Shown here piece by piece: positions 1 to 8,224 of a DNA stretch of 64,000 nt. The position numbers and the translations under genes are program-made. The stretch spans positions 124,001 to 188,000 of the forward strand of contig NZ_CP059059.1 of assembly GCF_014217855.1 (NCBI RefSeq), given 5' to 3'. This DNA is from Synechococcus sp. HK01-R. Its GTDB lineage: Bacteria; Cyanobacteriota; Cyanobacteriia; PCC-6307; Cyanobiaceae. Positions within the stretch are counted from its first letter, which is position 1. Each line of letters begins with the position of its first letter. The notes under the pieces were generated by a model. The model did no database searches. It saw only the letters and a list, made by a program, of their open reading frames with translations, and had not been told where the DNA came from.

Positions 1-743
1 TTCCGACGCAGCGCGACACTTCCGGGTAGCAAGCGCCTGAACAGGCCGCGTCTCAGGACTGTGCTTGGTGGGATTTCGGCGTCAGGAGACAAGGCCAAGA
101 CGCCCAAGGCCAACGGGCTATAGGCCAGAAGCTCAATGCCGAGCTCCCGACAGGTCGCGATGAGACCATCAGCCTTGATTGGGTCAGGGGCCAGCAGCGA
201 CATCTGCACCTGCACGCTGGTCAGCCGTATCGACCGGGAGGCAAGACGGGCCTGCAGTGCACGCAGACGGCACGGTCCGATGTTGGACACACCAAGCTCC
301 CGCACGGCCTGGCGCTCCACCAGATCAGCAAGACCATCCAGAAGAGGGCCCTCCTGCCAAGGGGCATAGCGGGCCGTGCTCCAGTGCAACTGCACCCGAT
401 CCAGGTGTCCCTGCAGGCGCTCTCGGCTGGCCTGAAAGGGCTGTTCAAATCCTCGACGTCCCAATCGCCAGGGGAAGGGAGCCAGCTTGGTGGCCACGAT
501 GAGCCGGGAGCGCTCCTCCTTGGGAAGAGCCTTTAAAAACTGCCCTAACAACGATTCACTGCGACCGTTGAAGCGACCGGTGCCGTAGGAATCGGCCGTA
601 TCCACCAGGTCTAGGCCTCCGGCCAGCGCCAGGCGCAGGGTCGCGGCCAGCTCTGGGTCATCCCGGTCAGGCTGATATCCCCAGAGCAGTTGGTTCCCCC
701 AAGACCAGGTCCCAAAACCGATTCCCGTCACACCACTCCACAC
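1..743 (-). CDS. Aldo/keto reductase, C-terminus cut by window edge
   Basis: The reading frame runs off the left edge; 247 codons are visible of a family usually 310-330 residues long. Aldo/keto reductases are NADPH-dependent TIM-barrel carbonyl reductases. The N-terminus shows GFGTWSWG, then DTADSYGTG carrying the catalytic Asp and Tyr, VATKLAP with the catalytic Lys, LHWS with the active-site His, and ELGVSN typical of the fourth strand region. The GTG at 743 is the first start codon downstream of an in-frame stop; another GTG lies four codons further in. No partner gene is adjacent, so the substrate is unknown. Confidence 0.85.
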   Translation of the reverse strand, partial: MWSGVTGIGFGTWSWGNQLLWGYQPDRDDPELAATLRLALAGGLDLVDTADSYGTGRFNGRSESLLGQFLKALPKEERSRLIVATKLAPFPWRLGRRGFEQPFQASRERLQGHLDRVQLHWSTARYAPWQEGPLLDGLADLVERQAVRELGVSNIGPCRLRALQARLASRSIRLTSVQVQMSLLAPDPIKADGLIATCRELGIELLAYSPLALGVLALSPDAEIPPSTVLRRGLFRRLLPGSVALRR

Positions 744-878
744 AACATCGCGCCATGATCGCTACCTGAAGATGTGTCCGGAGCATTGGCAATCGTCATG
801 CCATTCAGTCCTCTCTCCGACTCCGTGTCTCGACAAGCGCCCAGACCAGCGGTTGCTGAACAGATCGAGCAGAAGGGC

Positions 879-1001
879 ATGGACGTGACCTCCAGCACTA
901 CATCGGCGAGTCCAACAACCGTTCTCTGCGACCATTGCGGACGCACAGCTGAGAACGGCATTCGCTGCCTGGGCATGTGTGTGGCAGACAGTGACTACTA
1001 A
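879..1001 (+). CDS. Small Cys-rich cyanobacterial protein (40 aa)
   Basis: A 40-residue protein whose last 25 residues hold four cysteines in the pattern LCDHCGRTAENGIRCLGMC, so a small zinc- or metal-binding knuckle is plausible. The tail ends in ADSDY. I recall similar short proteins with this Cys pattern in marine picocyanobacteria, but I know no function. ATG at 879 was chosen because AGAAGG lies just upstream; in-frame starts at 774 and 798 would add a low-complexity extension. Its 3' end overlaps the start of the next gene by 11 bases, suggesting translational coupling. Confidence 0.6.
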   Translation: MDVTSSTTSASPTTVLCDHCGRTAENGIRCLGMCVADSDY

Positions 1002-1503
1002 CCGCCTGCTGCTGACGAACGCTGCAGGCCTGCTGTTGCTGGGGTGGGGACCTGCCTTTCCTGCAACTCCCAACCAACCGGCCCCGCCGGCCATTGGCAG
1101 GCTGCAAACCCTCAGCAAGAGCTGTGAGTACCGCCTGGAAGGCGGTCACCAGGGTCCCTGCGCCCTGGTGGAGTTGGTGCGAAAAGGGCCTGAATTGCTC
1201 TTTGTTCGATTCACAGGATCAGGTCCCGACAAAGGATCCAATCGACAGCTGAGCTTTGTCGCCATCACCAGCGCAGAAGCGATGCCTTTGCATTGCGAGA
1301 GCGGCGTCTGCAAGTTGCTGGCACAGCCTTGGCAGGGCGCCGTATCCAGCGCGGCTGAGAGCAGCAGCGACAGACTCGGTCTGGCAGAGGGAATTCCCAG
1401 GGCCTGGCCAGTGAGCGGACGCTGCAGCATCGAGGAATCGATACTGCGCTGTCAGGCTCAGCTGCCGGAAGGTGGCTGGCTGAGAGCCTCCGCCGCCCTG
1501 TGA
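991..1503 (+). CDS. Exported Cys-containing hypothetical protein
   Basis: About 170 residues. The N-terminus TTNRLLLTNAAGLLLLGWG followed by PAFPAT reads as a signal peptide with a cleavage region near residue 25. The mature part has six cysteines in three local pairs (SC...PC, HCESGVC, RCS...RC), consistent with three disulfide bonds in the periplasm. No family is recognised. GTG 991 is preferred over GTG 979 because it gives a cleaner signal peptide. It overlaps the preceding 40-aa gene by 11 bases. Confidence 0.55.
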   Translation: MTTNRLLLTNAAGLLLLGWGPAFPATPNQPAPPAIGRLQTLSKSCEYRLEGGHQGPCALVELVRKGPELLFVRFTGSGPDKGSNRQLSFVAITSAEAMPLHCESGVCKLLAQPWQGAVSSAAESSSDRLGLAEGIPRAWPVSGRCSIEESILRCQAQLPEGGWLRASAAL

Positions 1504-1586
1504 GCTACGCACCAGGCTTGTCACAGCCCATCAGAGAAGATCTGACAGGATTCAGCGTGCAAGCTCCGAGAAGCTTGAGCCCCTGT

Positions 1587-1641
1587 CCCACGACCCACGA
1601 CCCACGACCCACGACCCACGACCCACGACCCACGACCCACG
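1587..1641. repeat. 7-bp tandem repeat (CCCACGA)n
   Basis: Seven perfect copies of CCCACGA (1587-1635) are followed by a six-base partial copy. The array sits in a non-coding spacer, 73 bases from the 3' end of tRNA-Cys and 83 bases after the upstream exported-protein gene. Read in one minus-strand frame it would encode a repeating WVVGRGS-type peptide, but no start or gene context supports this. Heptanucleotide tandem repeats are known in cyanobacteria (STRR-type), mostly in filamentous species. Confidence 0.9.
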
Positions 1642-1713
1642 CTGACCCATCCAAGGTGCTGAAGCCATCAAGCCAACGAATGGGCCGAATCGCGATCCAA
1701 AGGATCGTTGCAA

Positions 1714-1784
1714 AGGCGGCACCCAGATTCGAACTGGGGATAAAGGATTTGCAATCCTCTGCCTTACCACTTGGCCATGCCGCC
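1714..1784 (-). tRNA. tRNA-Cys(GCA)
   Basis: On the minus strand the cloverleaf starts GGCGGCA and closes with TGCCGCC plus discriminator U. The anticodon loop is TTGCAAA, giving anticodon GCA (Cys), and the T arm contains GTTCGAATC. It is 71 nt and CCA is not encoded. Its 5' end abuts the start region of the LpxB-related gene on the other strand. Confidence 0.95.
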
Positions 1785-3065
1785 GTGCAGGGAGCCGCGC
1801 TCCCATCTGCGGATCGTATCAGCGAGACCTCAGGCAGCTTGCTGGTGCTGAGCAACGGACATGGTGAAGATCTCATTGCCCTGCGGATTCTCGAGGCGCT
1901 GCATCGGCTCCGCCCAGGGGTTCAGCTGCGAGTCCTGCCCATGGTGGGTGTGGGACGCGCCTTTGATGCTGCAACAGAAGCTGGCTGGCTGCATCGGGTC
2001 GGCCCCCGTGCAGCACTACCCAGCGGCGGTTTCAGCAATCAGAGCCTCCGGGGCCTGATCGCCGATCTGGGTGCCGGCCTGCCCCTGTTGAGCTGGCGCC
2101 AATGGCGCTGCCTGCGTCGAGAGCGCAAGCAGGTCAATGCAGTGGTAGCCGTTGGTGATCTACTCCCACTCCTGCTGGCCTGGGCAGCTGGCGGGCGCTT
2201 TGGCTTTATCGGCACCCCCAAAAGTGACTACACCTGGCGGAGTGGTCCTGGCCATGCCTTGAGCGATCACTATCACCGCCTCAAGGGCAGTGAATGGGAT
2301 CCCTGGGAATGGCTACTGATGCGGAGTCGTCGCTGCAGCTTTGTTGCCATGCGCGACCGGATCACCGCAAGAGGCCTGAGACGCCGTGGCGTCCGAGCAG
2401 AAGCTCCGGGCAACCCAATGATGGATGCGCTGCATGCAACGGAGCCCCCCTCCGCGCTGGAGCGTTGCAGGCGACTGATGCTGCTCTGCGGCAGTCGGAT
2501 GCCGGAAGCTCTCCACAACGCCGAACGTCTGCTGCGCTCCTTGGAAGGATTCCCGAGCTCGGTCCCTCTGGCCCTCTTGATGACCACGGGCTCCCAACCG
2601 GATCAATCCCAACTGGCTCCCCTGTTGGAAACTCTCGGCTATCGGCCTTGCCCGCCCCCTGCTGCATCCCTGGAAGCGACGGCTTGCTGGGTGAAGGGCG
2701 TGCATCTGCTCCTGCTTGGCAGCGGTCGCTTCGACCGCTGGGCAGGCTGGGCGGAGGTGGGGCTAGCCACAGCGGGGACCGCCACGGAACAACTTGTTGG
2801 CTTGGGTATCCCCGCCCTCTCTCTCCCCGGTCCTGGTCCGCAGTTCACCCGCGGCTTCGCCAAGCGACAGAGCCGACTGCTGGGGGGGGCCGTCCTCCCC
2901 TGCCGCTCCCGATCCGAGCTCCAGGAGCGCCTGAGCCTGCTGCTCAACGACGCCTCCCTGCGGAATGAACTGGGCCGCATCGGTTGCCAACGCATGGGGC
3001 GTCCCGGTGGAAGCACAGCGTTGGCCCGCAGGATCTTGGATCAGTTCATCGCAGATACTGAATGA
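1785..3065 (+). CDS. Lipid-A-disaccharide synthase-related protein
   Basis: About 426 residues with LpxB-like glycosyltransferase features: an N-terminal strand LLVLSNGHGED, a central VVAVGDLLPLLLAW, the segment GRFGFIGTPKSDY, and a C-terminal nucleotide-sugar region with GLATAGTATEQLVGLGIPALSLPG. This resembles the cyanobacterial 'LpxB-related' family rather than canonical LpxB, so acceptor and donor are uncertain. The start is unclear: GTG 1785 directly follows the divergent tRNA-Cys, and TTG 1839 or GTG 1845 just before the first conserved strand are alternatives. The frame stays open upstream through the tRNA and the heptamer repeat, but that is not coding. Confidence 0.75.
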   Translation: MQGAALPSADRISETSGSLLVLSNGHGEDLIALRILEALHRLRPGVQLRVLPMVGVGRAFDAATEAGWLHRVGPRAALPSGGFSNQSLRGLIADLGAGLPLLSWRQWRCLRRERKQVNAVVAVGDLLPLLLAWAAGGRFGFIGTPKSDYTWRSGPGHALSDHYHRLKGSEWDPWEWLLMRSRRCSFVAMRDRITARGLRRRGVRAEAPGNPMMDALHATEPPSALERCRRLMLLCGSRMPEALHNAERLLRSLEGFPSSVPLALLMTTGSQPDQSQLAPLLETLGYRPCPPPAASLEATACWVKGVHLLLLGSGRFDRWAGWAEVGLATAGTATEQLVGLGIPALSLPGPGPQFTRGFAKRQSRLLGGAVLPCRSRSELQERLSLLLNDASLRNELGRIGCQRMGRPGGSTALARRILDQFIADTE

Positions 3066-3081
3066 TCCTGCCCCGTTCACC

Positions 3082-3351
3082 ATGGCCGCCATTCAGGACC
3101 GTGACTACTTAAGGCTCTGCGCCGAACTGGCCAGCTGCCTGAGCATTAGTCAGGCAGCTGCCCGGCGCCAGGTCGAGTACGCAGCAGCCCAGGAAGGAGT
3201 CAGAGATCTGGAAGCACGCAAACGCATCGCTTCACAACTACTCGACGAGGCACAGGTGTCCAGGGCCTCACAGGGCGAGGATGCAAACCCCGGACTCGAT
3301 GCTCTGCTGGCGGCCAGCCCAGGGGACGAACATTTCATGCTGGAAGACTGA
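3082..3351 (+). CDS. Conserved hypothetical protein (89 aa)
   Basis: An 89-residue, acidic, mostly helical protein beginning MAAIQDRDYLRLCAELASCL and ending in HFMLED. It has no membrane segment or signal peptide. The first 60 residues read as two helices with regularly spaced Ala and Leu. It starts 16 bases after the LpxB-related gene, so the two are probably cotranscribed. ATG 3082 is the natural start; upstream starts in this frame would lie inside the previous gene. I do not recognise a characterised family. Confidence 0.6.
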   Translation: MAAIQDRDYLRLCAELASCLSISQAAARRQVEYAAAQEGVRDLEARKRIASQLLDEAQVSRASQGEDANPGLDALLAASPGDEHFMLED

Positions 3352-3354
3352 GGT

Positions 3355-3999
3355 TCAGTGCTCAAAGGTCTGCGTGAAACGCAGACGATCGAGTTCCGAC
3401 ATCACCGGAATGCACTGGAAGCAACGCTGAGCAAGCTCCCAACGGCCCTCTCGTCTCAGCATCTCCTCGAGTCGCTCCCGGGCTGGCAGCAGGAAGCGGG
3501 CATCATTTGCCGCATAGGCCAGCTGGGTGTCACTGAGCTGATCGACCCTGCCCCAGTCACTGCTTTGCGCCTGCTTATCGAGCTCGACCCCCACCAACTC
3601 CAGCACCACCTCCTTGAGACCATGCCTTGGGCTGTAGGTGCGCGCCAGACGACTGGCGACCTTGGTGCAGAAGATCGGATTCACCGCGATGGCCAAACCG
3701 CTGGCGAGGGCGGCCACATCGAATCGGGCGAAGTGGAACACCTTCTCCACGGTGCTGGATTCCATCAGGGCCTTTAAACGAGGCGCCTCCGTCTGACCAA
3801 GGGCAATGCGAATGCAACAGACGTTGTCGTCAGCATCACAAAGCTGCACCAGACAGAGCCGGTCGCGGCCATGGATGAGCCCCATGGCCTCGGTGTCCAC
3901 CGCCAGTCTTGATGCCGCTGCGTAACGCTCGAACCAGACGGAATCGAGATCGCCATCAAACACCGAGAAGTCCTTGGGAGGAGAAGCGAGTTCAGCCAT
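3355..3999 (-). CDS. RNase D-like 3'-5' exonuclease
   Basis: 214 residues forming a single DEDD-type 3'-5' exonuclease domain, without the C-terminal HRDC domains of full RNase D. The Exo I motif is LAVDTEAMG, Exo II is FHFARFDVAAL and Exo III is YAANDARFLLPARERL; they supply the acidic metal ligands and the Tyr of DEDDy enzymes. The likely role is trimming the 3' ends of tRNA or other stable RNA. ATG 3999 precedes the domain (MAELASPPKDF); an upstream in-frame ATG at 4104 would add a low-quality leader. Confidence 0.85.
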   Translation of the reverse strand: MAELASPPKDFSVFDGDLDSVWFERYAAASRLAVDTEAMGLIHGRDRLCLVQLCDADDNVCCIRIALGQTEAPRLKALMESSTVEKVFHFARFDVAALASGLAIAVNPIFCTKVASRLARTYSPRHGLKEVVLELVGVELDKQAQSSDWGRVDQLSDTQLAYAANDARFLLPARERLEEMLRREGRWELAQRCFQCIPVMSELDRLRFTQTFEH

Positions 4000-4125
4000 G
4001 AGCCAACCAGAGACCGTGAGACGAGACATCCCACCACTTTGATCACGAGCGGAAAACACTTTCCGCTCCAGACTTGAAAAACAGAATGAGACCAAGTTAG
4101 ACACAAACGAGACCTAGCGACCGAC

Positions 4126-4524
4126 GTGCAGACCCGCCGCAAACACACCCGCGCCTGCCTGGCCGATATCGAGCGTTACTTCCGTCAGCCGCCACCGCGT
4201 TTTCTGGATCTGGAACTCGCCGTGTGCTGGGTACTCGACTGCCTTCTGCAGAACGACAGCTACCCCTCAGGGCTGCTGCATCGACTGGAGCATGACCATC
4301 CCGAACTGCGCTTGTCGGAAACCGTCCTGCATCAGGCCCTGAGCTTTCTGGATGACCAGGGCATGCTCGACCACTACAGCAAACGCTGTCCAAGCCGCGG
4401 CCGCCCCCGCAGCATGCTTCACCTCAACAGCGAGGCGCGTGAATCAGCCGAGCGGCTGATGGGTCCTTGGCAGCGCTGGCTGATGGACCATCTCTGCCAA
4501 CCCCAGCTGCCGGCGGCGACCTAG
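4126..4524 (+). CDS. PadR-like winged-helix protein
   Basis: 132 residues. The middle (SYPSGLLHRLEHDHPELRLS, then ALSFLDDQGMLDHY and GRPRSMLHLNSEARES) follows the PadR layout: helix, recognition helix, wing with R-P-R, then a helix after the wing. A DNA-binding regulator is therefore plausible. The N-terminal 35 residues are unusual for PadR. GTG 4126 is the first usable start. The gene sits 126 bases from the divergent exonuclease gene and 33 bases before the CCB-type gene. Its target is unknown. Confidence 0.6.
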   Translation: MQTRRKHTRACLADIERYFRQPPPRFLDLELAVCWVLDCLLQNDSYPSGLLHRLEHDHPELRLSETVLHQALSFLDDQGMLDHYSKRCPSRGRPRSMLHLNSEARESAERLMGPWQRWLMDHLCQPQLPAAT

Positions 4525-4557
4525 AACGGATGGGCAGCTGCGACAGAACGGCGTCGG

Positions 4558-5112
4558 ATGCCCTCCTTTCAGACCTCGACACTGCTGCTGACCCTCCTGC
4601 TGGCCATCGGCCTGGTGTTTTTCCTCAGGGCAGCCAGCAAAGACCGCACCACAGTTGTGGACGTGCAGTCACCCCGTCCTGCCCTTGAGGTGCTGGACGG
4701 GGTGAGCACATGGCTGGAGCGACGAGGCTGGAGCCAGAAAAGTGGCGATGCCGAGCGACAGGTGCTGCGCTTTGAGGCGACCGTGGAGGCCAGCACGCCA
4801 TTGGCATTACTGCTTTCGACGCTTGGTGCCATCGGAGCAGGTTGCCTAGGCCTTGTGCTCAGGGAACTGAGCCCGATGCTGGGCTGGTGGCCCCTAGGAC
4901 TGGCCCTGCTTGGTCCACTGGCGGGCCTTGTTTATCAGCGCAGAGCTCGCCGCCCCGAATCCCTCGAGATCCGCTTGATGCGAGGCGATGCGGATGGCGG
5001 CAGCACCTTACGGCTGCGCGCCCACCGGGATGAGTTGATCGCCCTCGAACTGGCCCTGGCAGGGCCGCTGGATCTCGCCAGCGACGGCTCTCTGCTCTCC
5101 TCTCCCATTTGA
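4558..5112 (+). CDS. Cofactor assembly of complex C subunit B-type protein (CCB)
   Basis: 184 residues: an N-terminal membrane helix (about 7-23), a cytosolic or lumenal part, then a hydrophobic hairpin with two membrane segments (about 80-125), and a soluble tail. The start FQTSTLLLTLLLAIGLVFFL followed by RAASKDRTT matches cyanobacterial proteins annotated as cofactor assembly of complex C subunit B, relatives of plant CCB2/CCB4 that help attach heme c_i to cytochrome b6. The assignment rests on pattern recall. It ends in the TGA just upstream of the next gene's Shine-Dalgarno GAGG. Confidence 0.65.
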   Translation: MPSFQTSTLLLTLLLAIGLVFFLRAASKDRTTVVDVQSPRPALEVLDGVSTWLERRGWSQKSGDAERQVLRFEATVEASTPLALLLSTLGAIGAGCLGLVLRELSPMLGWWPLGLALLGPLAGLVYQRRARRPESLEIRLMRGDADGGSTLRLRAHRDELIALELALAGPLDLASDGSLLSSPI

Positions 5113-5123
5113 GGAACAAGGCC

Positions 5124-5954
5124 ATGCTGCGCTCCCTCACCCTGGTGGGCTTGACATCAGCCTTCACGATGCTGGGCTTGGCGACCGCGGCAGATGCGCC
5201 TCTGCCGCCAGGGGTGGACCCTTTGACAGGTCCTGAAGTCAGCCTTGAGGCCCAATGGCAGGGACGAGCTGGCGTCGGCCCCCGGATTCCGATTCTCGTG
5301 CTCGCAGGCCATGCCGATTCCCAGGGGATCGAGGGTTCTGGCACCGCCGGAGCCGCTGTTGATCTCCACAGGTCCGAGCCGATGGATGGCCGGATGCGTG
5401 ACGAGCTGTATTGGAACCTTGCGGTCCGCGATGCGGTTGTCGCCCAGGGACGCCAGCGAGGTCTGAACATCCGCGCTTACACGCCAGCGAGTTTGACGAT
5501 CCACGACGAGGACGATCCGCGGACCAACTGGTCGGTAGGTCGCCGCCACAGTGCTGCTGGCGGCTATGCGCTCGAAATTCACTTCGACGCCTATGGACCC
5601 GATGGCTTCGGATCGGGCCTGATTCCCGCCCTGAATCGCCCACTGAATCGGTTCGACGAAAGTCTTGCCATCGCCTTCGGGCGCTATCCCAAACGATTCC
5701 GCGGGGGCTTAGGAGCACCGCGTCGAGGGATCAGCATTCTTGAAATCGGCAAATTAGAGGGAGCTCTTGAGACAGGGCTTCGCTCCCCTGAAGGGCGACA
5801 GGCGAGCCTGAGCACCATCGCCCGCCGAATCACCGAAGCCCTGGTCCTCGCACTTCCGCAGTCGCCCCCCGAGGCCCCGCTCAGTTCACGGCCTGATGGG
5901 GCTGGCAGCGCTCCTCGAGGGATGGATCGTCAAACCAGTTCTGAGGACGCGTGA
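5124..5954 (+). CDS. Exported N-acetylmuramoyl-L-alanine amidase-like protein
   Basis: 276 residues with a signal peptide ([18 protein letters not shown], cleavage near ATAAD). Three signatures resemble amidase_3 zinc enzymes: [17 protein letters not shown] (His ligand region), EIHFDAYG (second His, compare SIHAN), and ILEIGKLEG (catalytic Glu region). Wall hydrolysis in the periplasm is a reasonable inference; the family is often left as hypothetical. ATG 5124 follows GAGG at 5111-5114. The last 74 bases overlap the 3' end of hemF on the opposite strand. Confidence 0.65.
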   Translation: MLRSLTLVGLTSAFTMLGLATAADAPLPPGVDPLTGPEVSLEAQWQGRAGVGPRIPILVLAGHADSQGIEGSGTAGAAVDLHRSEPMDGRMRDELYWNLAVRDAVVAQGRQRGLNIRAYTPASLTIHDEDDPRTNWSVGRRHSAAGGYALEIHFDAYGPDGFGSGLIPALNRPLNRFDESLAIAFGRYPKRFRGGLGAPRRGISILEIGKLEGALETGLRSPEGRQASLSTIARRITEALVLALPQSPPEAPLSSRPDGAGSAPRGMDRQTSSEDA

Positions 5955-7008
5955 ACAGATCCGTCAGCAACGCTTCCCTTGAACCCTCGGGTGCGCTGTA
6001 GCCATACTCCCAGCGAGCAAGAGGCGGCAGTGACATCAGGATCGATTCTGTGCGGCCATTGGTCTGAAGACCAAAAATGGTTCCTCGGTCCCACACCAGG
6101 TTGAACTCGACATAGCGACCCCGTCGGTAGAGCTGGAACTGACGCTCCCGATCGCCATAGGGAAGGTTGTTGCGTCGCTCGACAATCGGGCTGTAAGCCG
6201 GCAGGAACGCCTGGCCACAGGCGCGGGCCAGATCATGCAGCTGCTCCCAGCCGAGAGGAACGGAACCAATCGCTGTGGCGGCATGGGCCGCAGGCCCCTC
6301 TGGATCCTGGCCCTTGTAGAGCTGACCATTGCCGTCTTGGTAGTCGTAGAAGATCCCGCCGATGCCCCGGGTCTCTCCACGGTGCTTGAGGAAAAAGTAC
6401 TCATCGCACCAGGGTTTGAACACGTTGTAGAGCTCAGGGCTGACCGAGTCGCAGGCCTGTTTGTGCTGACGATGAAAGTGCCGGGCATCCTCCAGAAATG
6501 GATAGAAAGGTGTCAGGTCAGCGCCACCACCGAACCACCAGACCGGGCCGGCCTCGAAATAGCGGTAGTTGAGGTGCACCGTCGGCACATAGGGATTGCG
6601 TGGGTGAAGCACCATGGACGTGCCGGTGGCAAACCATGGATGCCCCTTCGCCTCAGGACGCTGGCGCAGGATCGAGGGTGGAAGCTCCAGACCATGGACC
6701 TCCGAAAAATTCACCCCGCCCTGCTCAAAGATGCGGCCCTCACGCATCACACGCGAACGCCCGCCGCCACCCTCCGGTCGATCCCAGCTCTCCTCCTGAA
6801 AGCGGCCAAGGCCATCGAGGCGCTCTAGGCCCGCACAGATCTCGTCCTGCAGCCCCATCACCAGAGCCCTGGCTCGATCTCTGGAGTTGGCGGGCGGGCG
6901 CTGAAGAGCCCTAATCGCAGGCTTAGAGGCCGCGGCATCCGAGGAGATGGACGCTTGTCCAGTCTCGAAGGATCCGCCCCTGAGGCGACGCAGCAGTGAA
7001 CGAACCAT
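5881..7008 (-). CDS. hemF: Coproporphyrinogen III oxidase, oxygen-dependent
   Basis: About 375 residues. HemF decarboxylates coproporphyrinogen III to protoporphyrinogen IX with O2, in heme and chlorophyll synthesis. Conserved blocks are present: [88 protein letters not shown], and [15 protein letters not shown] 7008 ([12 protein letters not shown]) is preferred; ATG 7017 and 7041 are alternatives. An oxygen-dependent enzyme fits an oxygenic phototroph. The gene converges on and overlaps the amidase-like gene. Confidence 0.97.
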   Translation of the reverse strand: MVRSLLRRLRGGSFETGQASISSDAAASKPAIRALQRPPANSRDRARALVMGLQDEICAGLERLDGLGRFQEESWDRPEGGGGRSRVMREGRIFEQGGVNFSEVHGLELPPSILRQRPEAKGHPWFATGTSMVLHPRNPYVPTVHLNYRYFEAGPVWWFGGGADLTPFYPFLEDARHFHRQHKQACDSVSPELYNVFKPWCDEYFFLKHRGETRGIGGIFYDYQDGNGQLYKGQDPEGPAAHAATAIGSVPLGWEQLHDLARACGQAFLPAYSPIVERRNNLPYGDRERQFQLYRRGRYVEFNLVWDRGTIFGLQTNGRTESILMSLPPLARWEYGYSAPEGSREALLTDLFTRPQNWFDDPSLEERCQPHQAVN

Positions 7009-7127
7009 GGGTGGCATCCCGCAGGAACTGGCTTGAACCATTTCAGCCTGCGGGCACCCTGCACAAGTGCACGTGAAGGTCTGTCATGGGAACACACTCC
7101 TAGGATCCGGCCCGACGGCAGCGACGT

Positions 7128-8222
7128 ATGGCCACGGCAGAACAGGCGACAACGGCTCTGACAGCGATCGTCGACAGCGGCAGCGGACGTTCAGCCCTGG
7201 AACTTGGCTGGATTGACCGCATCCGCGTCAGCCCACCTCGAGCGGTGATTCGGCTGAATTTGCCCGGATTTGCCCAGAGCCAGCGCGAGCGGATCGTGCA
7301 GGAGAGTCGAACCAGGCTGCTGGAAATCGACGGCATCAGCGATGTGCAGATCGAAGTGGGATCGCCACCACCCCAGCACTCTGGAACGCAGCCAGGTGGC
7401 ATCGGCCATGCCGGCCACGGTCAAGTGGCAGAGCGACAAGCGATTCCAGGCGTTCGACGGGTGATCGCGGTCAGCAGTGGCAAGGGCGGTGTCGGCAAGA
7501 GCACCGTGGCGGTGAACCTGGCCTGTGCCCTGGCGCGCCAGGGGCTCAAGGTGGGGCTTCTGGATGCTGATATCTACGGACCCAACGCTCCCACCATGCT
7601 TGGCGTGGCGGACCAGACGCCACAGGTGGAGGGGAGCGGCAGCGAGCAACGCATGACCCCCATCGAAACCTGTGGACTCGCCATGGTTTCGATGGGCCTG
7701 CTGATCGACGAAGACCAGCCGGTGATCTGGAGGGGACCGATGCTGAACGGCATCATTCGTCAGTTCCTCTATCAGGTGAACTGGGGTGAACGGGACGTTC
7801 TTGTGGTGGATCTGCCGCCCGGCACCGGTGATGCTCAGCTCTCCCTCGCGCAGGCCGTTCCAATGGCAGGAGTTCTGATTGTGACCACTCCGCAGCAGGT
7901 GGCACTTCAGGATGCCCGTCGCGGCCTGGCCATGTTCCGGCAGATGTCGATCCCCGTGCTGGGGGTGATCGAAAACATGAGCGAGTTCATCCCTCCGGAT
8001 CAACCGGAACGCCGCTACGCCCTCTTCGGTGAAGGGGGCGGCCAACGGCTCGCTGATGAGTTCGAGACCGATCTCTTAGCCCAAATCCCCCTGGAAATGC
8101 CCGTGCTCTCAGGCGGAGATCAAGGGCGGCCGATTGTGATCAGCCAACCTGAATCTGCCAGTGCTCAGGTCTTCATTCAGTTGGCCGAGACGGTCCTTCC
8201 CCTGATCGCCCAGAGCAACTGA
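7128..8222 (+). CDS. Mrp/NBP35-family Fe-S carrier ATPase
   Basis: 364 residues: an N-terminal MIP18/DUF59-type domain (about 1-80), a Gly/His-rich linker, then a MinD-type ATPase with deviant Walker A SSGKGGVGKST (about 116-126), LLDADIYGPNAPTML, and VVDLPPGTGDAQL. Such proteins carry [4Fe-4S] clusters to apo-targets; the plant relative HCF101 serves photosystem I. After VIENMSEF there is no CxxC, unlike E. coli Mrp, so cluster binding must use other residues, as in the HCF101-like branch. ATG 7128 begins MATAEQATTAL. The gene is followed after two bases by rodA. Confidence 0.9.
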   Translation: MATAEQATTALTAIVDSGSGRSALELGWIDRIRVSPPRAVIRLNLPGFAQSQRERIVQESRTRLLEIDGISDVQIEVGSPPPQHSGTQPGGIGHAGHGQVAERQAIPGVRRVIAVSSGKGGVGKSTVAVNLACALARQGLKVGLLDADIYGPNAPTMLGVADQTPQVEGSGSEQRMTPIETCGLAMVSMGLLIDEDQPVIWRGPMLNGIIRQFLYQVNWGERDVLVVDLPPGTGDAQLSLAQAVPMAGVLIVTTPQQVALQDARRGLAMFRQMSIPVLGVIENMSEFIPPDQPERRYALFGEGGGQRLADEFETDLLAQIPLEMPVLSGGDQGRPIVISQPESASAQVFIQLAETVLPLIAQSN

Positions 8223-8224
8223 TC

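Noticed and set aside
1587-1641. Possible CRISPR array
   Set aside because: Units are 7 bp with no spacers and there are no cas genes.
1500-1784. Upstream extension of the LpxB-related frame through tRNA-Cys and the heptamer repeat
   Set aside because: The translation there is repeat-derived (HDPRPTTHDPRPTT) and crosses a tRNA on the other strand, so it is not coding.
2294-2968. 224-codon shadow frame in the LpxB-related gene
   Set aside because: Different frame of a well-supported gene; no family resemblance.
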